Source: Ulota crispa (Eukaryota > Streptophyta > Bryopsida > Orthotrichales > Orthotrichaceae). Taken from it: a stretch of 64,000 nucleotides of DNA. The position numbers and the translations under genes are program-made. Below are positions 37,478-47,052 of the stretch, piece after piece. Each line of letters opens with the position of its first letter. The stretch's first letter is position 1. Below the pieces are notes generated by a model that was not told where the DNA came from, made no database searches, and was given only the letters and a program-made list of their open reading frames with translations. The stretch is taken from assembly GCA_963920765.1 (NCBI GenBank), contig OY987242.1, positions 14,966,002 to 15,030,001 of the forward strand. Reading direction: 5' to 3'.

Positions 37478-37947
37478 AGAGCATCTCCACCAATCCAGTG
37501 GACATGAGACTTGGAGAAATGGTTTGAGCGAGCTTAGTTGCTGCGGCCTCGCACGCCTAGGTTGCTGAGGTCCATCGATGGCCCGCAACCATGAATTGGC
37601 AACTCAATATTTGGAATTGAAAATCTCACACGGTCGTGCCACGTTGGGCTGTGAGCCTTGTGGCATTTCGCCATTGCCGAGGCTCCGTCGCCTTGTACCC
37701 CACGTTGCTCTGCCACTTGACATCACGACTCCCGAATTCATGCAATCTACTATACAATCGAAAATTGGGCTTGCTCAAAACTCTTGAGATAGCGGCAACT
37801 CACCTTTCCCGGAGGGTGATTTAGCAAGGCTGCTCCAACTCTTTCCCTCCCCGTGACACCGGTGGAGCTCCGACACGGGAGATATGGTCACCAAGCATGC
37901 TCACTCCCAGTGTTTGGAGAACCGGTGGAACCGATGGAGATGCTCTT
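37478..37947. mobile_element. Harbinger-like element, third of chain
   Basis: Left GAGCATCTCCACC after TAA (37475-37477), right GGTGGAACCGATGGAGATGCTC before TTAGGGGTTAA. GC-rich body. The ORFs at 37534-37824 on both strands overlap and are not recognised. Directly to its right is an orphan CTTAGGGGTTAA, the right end of a TTAA-type element, suggesting insertion near the terminus of an older TTAA copy. Confidence 0.55.
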
Positions 37948-38314
37948 AGGGGTTAAAAAACATGAAAACTGCATGGTTCCGGAGGTCGCTGAATTTTATC
38001 AATATAGAAGCTTGGGGCCCTAGCTTGGAATTCCGTCGGTTGGTCCGTAGATAGAAAGATCCAAATACAAACAAAGGGATGAGAACATAAGCGGGGGGAC
38101 TTTGCCAGGCTGGCATTCGCGGTTTGGACCAATCCAGCTTTGCCACGACTTGTCGGGACACCTTTACACTCACCTCTCAAACTAGTGCTGTTCCAGTATT
38201 AGTATTCCGCGTGGAAGATTCCATCCACGAATCTCAATGACGATGCGCCACATTCCAGCCTGTCCCTCTCTAATGTCACACTATTGAGGACCCCCAAAAA
38301 TGCATGAGACATCA

Positions 38315-38645
38315 GAGCATCTCCACCGGTGCTCGCCACAATTGGCACGTTTAAAGGTTCCATCTAATTTTGAAGGGCCTTCCACCCTCAAGCTAATTGA
38401 TCTCCACCCATGCTCTTCAAAGAGGTGGGCTTGCACTTCAACATGTCCCATAAAGTATCATTTGACAACTTATCAAGAAAAGTAGAGGATATAGTTCAAT
38501 AAATCTATGATGAATAGTATTTTGAAAGGTCATTGTTAAACACTTTAGGATAAAGTGTCTTGAGAGGGTTTTGAAAGGGCTCTCAATACTTTTCACTTAC
38601 TTCTAGCGAGTGTCACACCTTGTGAGGGCACCAATGGAGATGCTC
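38315..38645. mobile_element. Harbinger-like GAGCATCTCC-family element, intact (331 bp)
   Basis: Starts GAGCATCTCCACCGGTG and ends CCAATGGAGATGCTC. This copy was the reference used here to align the others. Flanking triplets are TCA and TTA, so the duplication is imperfect. No coding capacity. Confidence 0.65.
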
Positions 38646-38689
38646 TTAGATTTGTAAACATCATGATCAACCATATAAGAAGGGTCTGT

Positions 38690-39062
38690 AGTCTGGCCAA
38701 GAAGATCCAAGCGTAGAGGGAGAAAAATGTCCTCAATCTACCTCCAAAGTCAAACATGAGGTTCACGTCCTTGGCATAGGAGCGGTCTTGGATGGCACTT
38801 AGAGGAAACTTGCAAAGCTGAAAGAGTTGGTTGCTATTAGCTTAGGTTGAAATGCAATTGATTCTCTGATAGACTCCTTTTGCATTTCTTTTATCCCTCT
38901 TGCAATCAACATACACAAGGTCCCTAGCAAATTTAAAGCTAGTTGGGCATTGACGCCACAAACTCCTACCCTATGGGGTGTTGCTATAAAATTACACACA
39001 TAATAAGGCCTTCCTTTGCTATTTTAAAAACTCTTACATGTCCATGACTAAAGACGCCCTAA
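38690..39062. repeat. Dispersed repeat copy 1
   Basis: Aligns colinearly with 46215-47050 through the blocks GGCACTTAGAGGAAACTTGC, AAAGAGTTGGT, TGCAATTGATTCT, CTTTTATC.CTCTTGCA, CACAAACTCCT, TTACATGT and CGCCCTAAAA. This copy lacks two insertions present in copy 2. Nature unknown; no ORF is preserved. Confidence 0.6.
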
Positions 39063-40566
39063 AAGCTATTTTGCACCAATAGTGAAGGTCATCAAAAAAT
39101 CAAGGGCAATTTGAAACATAGCCTTAAATGATTTTTTTGTCCCTCCAATAATAAAATTATTTCTAAGGTAGCCAAAGTTTAAAATCAATACCAAGAAACC
39201 AAAACCCCTTAATTGAAGATAAATATCTATTATATTATACTCTGGCCTTGTTCCTTCTTCTTACCTGCTTTTTTTATATTGATGCACGTGACTCTTTTCA
39301 GACTTCTTTACATTCCAACACATGCAACTCATAACCCTTAAACGTCGGGGTGGGTCATCGCGAATACACGGGCCTAGTGTATTTGCAAGGGACAATCTTT
39401 TTCCCCTTCGGCGTTTAAAGGTTAATATAAAATCTCTTTCCACATTGATCTACGTAAAACACAAAAGACCAAAGTTTCCAAAATTTGATGAAAAAATAAC
39501 CATGATCTTCATCCTTCATTTTGTTGATTATAAACTAGTGATAAATTATGTTTGATCCATCTTTAAAAATACAAAACTTCATTCATCACAACTGATTTTT
39601 ATATTTTCTTCTTCCAATGAAAACATGCTCACTACGCCTCCCTTTACACTAAGAGTGAGAAGCCATGAAGATATTCCTCATGGGCCATAACTTGCCCTTA
39701 AAAGGCCGGCCTTTGGCCCAAGGTAAACAACTTTTGGTTATAATGTAAAGTGAGAAGGGATCACAAAATTGGGTTTTGTTTATTTGTGATATATTTGCTA
39801 AAAATTATCCAAATAAAATATTAGTTGACTAAAAGCATTTTAACCAGATGGTCCTTTAGAATTTCAGTCAAGCCTACCTCTTTTGCCTACCTCTTTTGAT
39901 GGGCCTAACACATATTCCAAGGGACTCAAAAATTGTGTACTTTCCTTATCACAACTGAAGACAAAAGTGTTATCCACGTCATTTTTTCTACTTTCTTGTC
40001 CTTTGAAAGAAAAATTTCCAATACAAAGCATCACCGCTTGATTTTCTCAATTTCTGTAGTTTCCATTAGCTGATATTCTCCTCTCACGGGGCAACACTTC
40101 AAATTGATGTTTGACCTTGTTTTTTTAGCCACCAAAAAAGAACTGTGTGGAAACAAATTTAAAAAAAGGTCTTTTTAAGGTGGGGCATACTCTTATTGAC
40201 CCCTTTGCAGGCTGGCATGAGATAATAGACGAGGGCGTGAATTCGTGATATTAGAGAAGTTTCTGGAACCCTATTCACACAGCAAAGCGAGAGCACGTTG
40301 TCCGTCGCCATGCGGGCTTTCCGGCTCGTCTCCGCACTCACGTTGCGCTCGCGGTGCAGTGCGACAACAAAAATATTACAAAAATTCAAAAGTTCTGTTG
40401 TCGACCATTCTAGATAGCCCTCCACGAGTCGTTGGAATTCTCCAACTAAAAAGGGAATTCGAGAACAGCTCAAGAACACTCAGAATTATGGGGTGATGAG
40501 AGTCTGTGCAGGTGAGTGAATCAGGGGATTCATTTTCTGTTGCGAGGGAGGGGAGAGAATTCAGCG
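39063..40566. other. Intergenic and upstream region of the hydrolase gene
   Basis: Contains the small TTAA-type element at 39331-39424 and otherwise AT-rich DNA to about 40220. From about 40220 to the start codon the sequence is GC-richer (GAGAGCACGTTGTCCGTCGC and following), consistent with promoter and 5' leader. No TATA box or transcription start can be placed. Confidence 0.4.
39331..39424. mobile_element. Very short TTAA-type element (94 bp)
   Basis: Left ATAACCCTTAAACGTCGGGG and inward right TTAACCTTTAAACGCCGAAG pair well. The left border reads ATAA rather than TTAA, so one border base has changed or the assignment is imperfect. If real, it is the smallest member of the family here. Confidence 0.4.
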
Positions 40567-43047
40567 ATGGGGCGCTCATGGATAGGTGGACGCATGGTGG
40601 ACGTGAAGCTGAGTTACGTGAAGCAGCAGTACAAAGCGCGCGGGTTGAAGTCGGAGATGGTGGACGTGGACGACGACCACGGCGCGACCAAGCTCCGGTG
40701 CTGGGTGCCGTGGCAGCAGCCCGAGCGCGGCGTGTGGTCGTCGGGAGGCGCGGACAAGCCCGTGCTGGTGTTTCTTCATGACTTCGTCGCGGATGGGACC
40801 ATCACCTGGCAGCACCAGATCACAGCCTTCACGAAGGATTTCAACGTGTACGTGCCGGACTTGGTTTTCTTTGGTCGCTCGTCGTCCTCCCGGGTGGACG
40901 ACAGGTCCGAAGCTTTTCAAGCAGATTGTATGGTCAAGATGCTCCACGCCCTGGACATTTACAACGAGGTGAGAGCCACGGATTCGTATCAAAAGAGCAA
41001 ATAATTCGGACAACACCCTTGCGCTTGAAAGCACTGAAAAGGAGATTATTTGGGTTTACTACACTACCACGACATCCAAAAGTGGTAGATAATTACTACT
41101 TTGAAAAAAATGCAAAGTGGCGATTATACTGATTTTACCACTTTTGGATGTGGTGATGGTAGTGTAGTAAACCCAAATAATCTCCTTGTGGGATGGTTTC
41201 AATGCAAGCTTTGATGAGCGCATACTGAGAAACGGAAGTGGTGTGTTGTAAAGTGGTGATTATACTGATTTTACCACTTTTGGATGATGGTACCACTTTT
41301 GGATGATGGTAGTGTAGTAAACCTAAATAATCTCCTTGTGAGATGGTTTCAATGCGAGCTTTGATGAGCGCGTACTGAGAAACGGAAGTAAATGATGTGG
41401 TTTTTTTTTTTCAGGCGACGGTGGTGGGAGCTGGCTATGGTGGAGTCGTGGCGTTCTGGATGGCGCATCTGTACCCAAAGCTGGTGGAGAGAGTGATCTT
41501 TGTTGCTGCGGGCACGCACGTGACGGCCATGTCGCACAAGCCCTTGCTCGCAGAGCTCGGGTACGAAGACGTTTCGGAGTTGCTGTTGCCGACGACTGTG
41601 AAAGGATTGCGGAGCTTGGCATCGGTGGCGACGAACAAGCCAGTTTTCAGACTGCCCAAGTTTATGTGCAAAGATATTCTCGACGTGAGTGTCTCTTGAA
41701 AACTTTGTTTCTGAGAATCGTCCATGAGAAGTGCCACCAGTTTATAGAATGATGCAATTTGATTTATTCTCTTCCACCCTCATCCTCTTCTTTATTTACG
41801 TGATACGGGGAAAATCTACCTGCCAAATTTTTAACTGATTTTGGAAGGGGCGACGCTATTTTGTGAGCGTAAAACAGTGAGTCATGAGTGGTGAGCTAAG
41901 ATTCTGTGATAAGGAATTGAACCGATTTTGAGCTCTTAATCAATGAATTTTAAAAATAAAATCAGCAAGTGATGAAAGTTTAAAATGCACAACTATAGGG
42001 CTTTATGTATATGATTACAGGTAAAATTTAATAATTTGAATAAAAATCCAAGCTCGTGACTCACGGATCACGAATCTATGCTCATGGTATAGCATTCCCC
42101 ATTTTGGAATTAAGGGTGTAGGCTTACAAGGGCTAAATTATGCCGTGAAGACTCATGGTTTAGAACAAGATATTTACTATATGAGTTGCTGTACTGTGTG
42201 GGCATTTAGGTTTTCTTTGCGAATCAGCTTCGTGAGAAAGTTGAGTTGTTGAAGAATATGGTCTGCGGTTCACGAGGAGCACCTCCTCTTCCACAGTTGT
42301 TGCAGGTATTGCAATCAAATCTTCTAATTTCCCCTTTAAAAATTAATAAATACTCAGGGGTAGTTTACACTATGTCCCACGTCCCAAATGCCACTGAAAT
42401 CTCAGATTCTGATAGGCTTAATATCAGAACGTATTGCTTCACCAACTTGGGAGCCCCGGTGATTTTTTTTCGATATTTTGTTCTATTTGTTTTTGCCCTT
42501 TACAACCCAATAAAGTTGGGTTTCGTCATGACTGGGACGTGGGACAAGCAGCCCTCATCGGTACAGCTAAAAAATAAAGCCTTCTGGTAATCTCACGTGC
42601 TCACTTATAAGTGTGATGGACTAAGCGATGGCTTGTTAATCTACGCTTATGATTAAAATCTTCAGAATATTTACTTGGTCTCAGCTAATAATGTATTTTT
42701 GGCGTCTCCAGGAGAAGAGTCTGATAATGTGGGGTGAAAAGGATCAAATTACGAGCCTGGAATTGGCCCTTAAATTGAAGCTGTAAGTGGCATTGTAATA
42801 ATTGGAATTTCGAAACAATCGAGTTATCTTTCTGTTTGGCACTTGTAATTGTTGCTTTCAAGTTTTATGACATTCGCTTTTTTAGATTATCTGTGATATT
42901 GATATGACTGCTGCTGAATGTAACAGGCACTTGGGCAATGTGACAAACCTGGTGGTGCTAGACAAGTGTGGGCACTTCCCTCATCTTGAGAACCCTGCAA
43001 CTTTCAACCGTATTCTGCTCAACTTTCTAAAGAGCTCCAACAGCTAA
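40567..43047 (+). CDS. Alpha/beta-hydrolase-fold protein with altered catalytic site
   Basis: Coding exons are 40567-40968, 41415-41684, 42210-42305, 42712-42782 and 42927-43047. All have GT-AG borders and consistent phases, giving 319 aa. The fold is clear: the VLVFLH strand at 66-71, then VPDLVFFGRS (97-105), the nucleophile-elbow region VVGAGYGG (137-144), WGEKDQI with Asp267, and CGHFPHLENP with His296. Overall it resembles the plant hydrolases that usually read LHGFG and GTSYGG. Here the nucleophile position is Gly141 (GAGYGG) and the oxyanion motif is LHD (Asp72). Acid and histidine of the triad remain. No signal peptide is evident, so it is probably cytosolic. An in-frame ATG at 40516 would add 17 residues, and 40567 was preferred because the family N-terminus is short. 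Substrate unknown; it may be a pseudoenzyme or binding protein. Intron 1 holds a palindromic MITE and a tandem duplication. Confidence 0.88.
41039..41187. mobile_element. Palindromic MITE in hydrolase intron 1
   Basis: Left AAGGAGATTATTTGGGTTTA and inward right AAGGAGATTATTTGGGTTTA are identical. Pairing continues through CTACACTACCACGACATCC and AAAAGTGGTA to a short loop. Near-perfect arms of about 55-60 bp imply a recent insertion. It lies inside intron 1 (40969-41414). The CTAC-ACGACATCC motif recurs in the MITE at 8351. Confidence 0.7.
41114..41389. repeat. Tandem duplication in hydrolase intron 1
   Basis: Copy 1 at about 41114-41240 and copy 2 at about 41249-41389 share AAGTGG.GATTATACTGATTT, the right arm of the MITE, and GATGGTTTCAATGC.AGCTTT through GAGAAACGGAAGT. 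The duplication is younger than the MITE because it copies one MITE arm. Within copy 2 a further 19-bp unit (TACCACTTTTGGATGATGG) is doubled. Confidence 0.75.
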
Positions 43048-43312
43048 CCCTAAATCCTAAACCGGAGAATCAAAGCTAACGAGACTAGGTTAATCCCCAC
43101 ATCAACGGGTATGCTTGCACTTTCATTACCGCCACGTCAACAGCGCCATCCTCTTCCAGTGGAGACGATATAAGGCCTTTTTTGATCTCAGGCCCGGACA
43201 CCCAGCTGCTGCTGCAAACCTACCTCCGATTCCATACAGATCCGCCCGTACTGTCACAGCCAAACTCAATGTACGGATCCAAAATCCTAGTCCCAGTGTA
43301 CCATAGATCTTG

Positions 43313-43616
43313 GAGCATCTTCAGCGTTGCACTTCAAGCTTGACACTTCAAGAGATTACATCTATCTTTGAAGAGCCCTCAAAATTCTTGCTCTTCACCC
43401 TTGCAGTTCAAGCTTGTCCCATAAACAATCCTTAGACTATTCACTTAAGGGAATGTAGGATAAAGCTCACTAAGATGAGGATGAATAGTGTTATGAAGGA
43501 CCATTGCTTTGACACTCTAGAATGGAGTGCCATGAGAAAATTTTGAGAGGCTGGGAACACTTATCATCCATGTTTGAAGTGTGCCAAACCTTGGCACGGC
43601 AACTCTGGAGATGCTC
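43313..43616. mobile_element. Harbinger-like GAGCATCTCC-family element, intact (304 bp)
   Basis: Starts GAGCATCTTCAGCG and ends CTCTGGAGATGCTC. The interior has TTGCTCTTCACCCTTGCA, GCTTGTCCCATAAA, GGATAAAGCTCA and GATGAATAGTGTT, as in its relatives. It lies just downstream of the hydrolase gene, perhaps close to its transcript end. Confidence 0.65.
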
Positions 43617-43841
43617 TTTCACTAGTATGGCAAAAAAACTATGGAGCTCTATATGTATACAGGCAACAAGGGGTTTAGCCGTTTCTTTGACAGGTTGGGA
43701 ACCATCAACAGCTGGAGAAATACCGAGGAATCATGGCTTATCAAAGACTTGCGAGAGAGTTCCTACGGCAGCACTAGATTCACATGAAACTCCAGTTTTG
43801 ATCGTGTGTGTGTGGCCGCTTCCCTCTGGTATTTGCACTAA

Positions 43842-44110
43842 GGGCAGCTTCACACTATGGCCGACTAAGTCAAGAGGCCGTTAGATTGAGTGGCCAAACT
43901 TTGTTAAGAGGCGTTTGCTGTATCCAAACTTCCCTTCCAAAGGTCATCATTGTGGATGAGAAAGTATTGCCATATAAGCATTTGGAGGGTTGACAGCCTT
44001 TGGAGTTTGATCTCTAATGTGAAGGGTTGAGAGGCCCAACTCTTGATTTCTTGCAATCATTGGTGAAAACCAACAACCTCTTGTCCTTTGGCCATAGTGT
44101 GAAGCGGCCC
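43842..44110. mobile_element. Harbinger-like MITE with GGGC ends (269 bp)
   Basis: Left GGGCAGCTTCACACTATGGC and inward right GGGCCGCTTCACACTATGGC differ by one base, with exact TAA duplications at 43839-43841 and 44111-44113. A TAA TSD with GGGC ends is typical of Tourist-like PIF/Harbinger elements. The ORFs inside both strands are artefacts of the palindrome. Confidence 0.8.
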
Positions 44111-44113
44111 TAA

Positions 44114-46204
44114 TATTTCCAAGCTTTAACCAGAATTGTCTGAGGATTCGGAGGTGAAGCTCTGTGTAATCGCAACGCTCAGTGAATTCAACCGCTTTTA
44201 TCAACATCCGTATGGCTGGTTTCCTGGCTGCATGGGAAGTGCACCTTGTTGAACGACTCGGGAGCCAGTCCAGTTAGGTTTAGGGTTTTTGGGTTTTTGG
44301 TTTCACCAGGGATTGGAGGGTGTTTAGGGTTTAGGGTTGTACATTACCTGCACAGGTTACTGTCCCATACAAATGGGTTCTGTTAAGTTAGGAGGTGTAG
44401 AATTGAAGCTGTCAAGCTTCGTGTGCTGAACAGGATTTAGGGTTTAATTACAACGGGAATTTGTAGGATAAGTGGAGGGGCGATTGAGAACATGTGATAT
44501 TAAAGTTGGAAAATGACCCCTTTTCTTTGAGAATCAGGGGGTTTCTATGATGGCAAACTGTAAGATACTTTTATTGAAGCGTTAACATCATTCTTGTGCA
44601 AAAGTGACGAAGATATGCTCCATGTTATTATTTTTGTTTTTTTGTTGTTTTTTTGGTGCGGTGTAGATTTTCGATTTGTTTCTTAGTCCGGGATCTCAAG
44701 TTGTCTACTTTTCGGCGATGGCTGTTTGAGTATGGAGTATGGACTGCAAACTGAACGGAGGCAAGTCTTGTGTTCTCTGACTTCTGCTCTCATTATCCTG
44801 TCCAAGTACATGCTGGTAATTACACCAGGAATGTCGGCAACTAGGCACATCCGCTACACTAAATAGTGCAACTACGTTGCCTGAACAATTAGGCAGGCTG
44901 TCTTACCCTGGATACTGTAGTTATCTCATGACTTACCGCTTGGCCATTTGGAGGTGCATGCAACTCTTTATATACGAGGATTTCATATGGTTTATGGCAT
45001 GTATGTTGTTATGTTGCTAGTTTATTTTTTTGCAACATTATTTTTGTTGTTGTTTGTGGGGTAGCCAATTTGTAGCCCCCAAAACCTAGGCTAATTTAAA
45101 TCCTTGTAAGCATTTTTTTGAACAAATTTTTGATAGAATCTTACCTCATTTTGACATTGACTATGTTAACTTCCAAGAGTAGGGGTGGGTAGCATGTAGA
45201 TTTTAAGCTTTCATAAAATAAATTAGGTCATAAAAGTAGTCAAAGAAATTATTTTCATCCGTGCAAGTTTTTAGCTTCTTCTATCTCCATATGAATTAAA
45301 TGAGAGCTTGGCACAAAGATTGTGAATCATCCAATGGTAAAATTAATTCACATGGTTGGAAAATAGGGAGAATTTTCTATTATTCTTAGATGAACTTTCA
45401 TCCATTACATGAAACTCTTACAACAAGCGTTTGGAATCTTTCATTATTCACGGTTTTGGATGTTGGCAAGCTTAGGGGTTAACATTCAAAAGAATATTGA
45501 GTGAATAAATGGATGAAATAGCTAAATCCCTTGTATAGAATCATTAATTTCACTAGTATTTAAATGGAAGTTATCAACAATTTTTAATTCATAGATGAAC
45601 ATGCACATCTGGACATTTCAAAATGTTTTTTCCTTGAATGCTTGCATTCTATGGTGTGTATCTCACAAACCTATAAAGAAAAAAAGAAAGGAAATTTCTT
45701 ATCCATGATCTCTCCTTTGTCCTATTATCACAATCAAGAAGAACAAGGTTAACTTAAGTCCAAAAGACTAGCATGAATGAAGCATTTGTTAAAAATGGTT
45801 CAACTATCCAAACCTCATGGACCTGATTGATATATTCCCTCTTTGGTGCCTTCATCTTATCACAATCCCAAGCAGTTCCAATTGTACATAGTTCAAGCTG
45901 TTAAAATACTGATAAATGTGCCCAAATTTCTAATCGAGCATTGTGATATTTGCATATTTGTTGTGAGCACTTATCACAAGAATTCTAGCCAACTTCCATT
46001 CCAAGTTGGCTCCCATTCAAACCCGGCTGCCACCTACTCGGAGTTGAGGTCCATTCAAAGCTGGCTGCCACCCTAAAAATGTCACGGTTTTAGCAAAAGA
46101 TGTTTCCTTTCCAACTTTTGATGTGCAAATTCCTTCTCTACCAGAACATCTTCAATCTACCCATAAGAACGTCCTTAGTTTGATCAAGATCAAGATACAA
46201 TAAT
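44114..46204. other. Intergenic with telomere-like motifs and an orphan TTAA end
   Basis: Plant telomere-type TTTAGGG units occur at about 44279-44337, including two in direct succession. CTTAGGGGTTAA at 45471-45482 looks like the right end of a TTAA-family element (inward TTAACCCCTAAGCTTGCC), but no left partner was found. No gene was recognised. Confidence 0.4.
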
Positions 46205-46367
46205 GGATCAATGGAAGTGGATCCATGTGTAATGGGAGGAAATTGTTCTCAATGTGGTCATGAAGTCAAATAGGAAGCAAGGTCTTGGCTCAAGAGTGGT
46301 CCTAATTGGCACTCAAAGGAAAGTGGCAAAGCCTAAAGAGTTGGTCTTTATTTGAGTTTGGTTGACA

Positions 46368-46671
46368 ACATTTTTTTTTTTTTTTTTTTTTTTTTTTTGC
46401 CGATTTGGTGCTCAATTGCACCCAAAAAAAAGGCCAAAAAATGTTAAAAAATTTGCCAAAAACTTTGGATGAAATTGCCAAAAAAACTACAAATTAAAAA
46501 AAAATCTTGGATGAAATTGCCAAGTTGTGGATGAAAACCAAATTACAATCTTGTAATATGTGCTAATGTGATATTGTCTATCCAATATGTGGATGAATGT
46601 TGAAATTTGGAGCACCACTATAACATATTAAACCTCCACTTTGACACTACTTTAAAAAATGAAAAAAACTC
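46368..46671. mobile_element. 304-bp insertion with 9-bp duplication
   Basis: Flanked by TGGTTGACA at 46359-46367 and TGGTTGACA at 46672-46680. The paralogous uninterrupted repeat at 38846 has a single GGTTGA at this place. Starts ACA plus about 29 T, ends AAAAACTC. Terminal inverted repeats are poor beyond the A/T runs. A 9-bp TSD suggests a Mutator-like element, but the long terminal T-run (poly-A on the minus strand) would equally suit a retroposed SINE-like sequence. Confidence 0.6.
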
Positions 46672-46795
46672 TGGTTGACAAGTGCAATTGATTCTAAAAC
46701 GATTCATTTTGTAATTCTTCTATCACTCTTGCATTCAAACTCTTCAACCATGTGCTCCCAAGTTGCTTGTTGCTCTAGAGCCAGGTGCTCATTAA

Positions 46796-46942
46796 GGTAG
46801 ATGTACCCAATCCCAACCTATCCCCAATGCCGACCATTAATGTGTTCATTGTGTACATATCAAGTTTGAAATGTACCCATTGGGAACAGATGGTCAGAAT
46901 TGGGGACGGGCAGCTAAAGGGTTGGGAAGGGGCACAGTTACC
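46796..46942. mobile_element. Harbinger-like MITE with GGTAGR ends, copy 1
   Basis: Left GGTAGATGTACCCAATCCCA and inward right GGTAACTGTGCCCCTTCCCA. Flanking triplets are TAA (46793-46795) and TTA (46943-46945), one base different. The relative at 49370-49584 has exact TAA repeats. Confidence 0.6.
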
Positions 46943-47052
46943 TTAGAGCCGCAAACTCCTCAAAAAGCTTCAGGAGTTATACATGTAAGAGGGCCCTTCT
47001 TTTACCATTTTTGGGGCTTTTACTTTTGCCTTAGCTAAGAACGCTCTAAAAT

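Larger units (their letters stand above)
46215..47050. repeat. Dispersed repeat copy 2, interrupted by two insertions
   Basis: Colinear with 38690-39062, but lengthened by an insert at 46368-46671 and a MITE at 46796-46942. Removing both restores the alignment, which dates them after the split of the two copies. Confidence 0.6.

Noticed and set aside
40576..41034. 152-codon minus-strand ORF over the hydrolase first exon
   Set aside because: Shadow of the plus-strand exon, running into intron 1.
44279..44337. Interstitial telomere array
   Set aside because: Only isolated or doubled TTTAGGG-like units are present, better explained as promoter-type telo-box motifs or chance.
44561..45482. Tenth TTAA element ending at 45479-45482
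   Set aside because: The right end is good, but no matching left TTAA-CCCC terminus was found within about 900 bp, so only an orphan end is noted.
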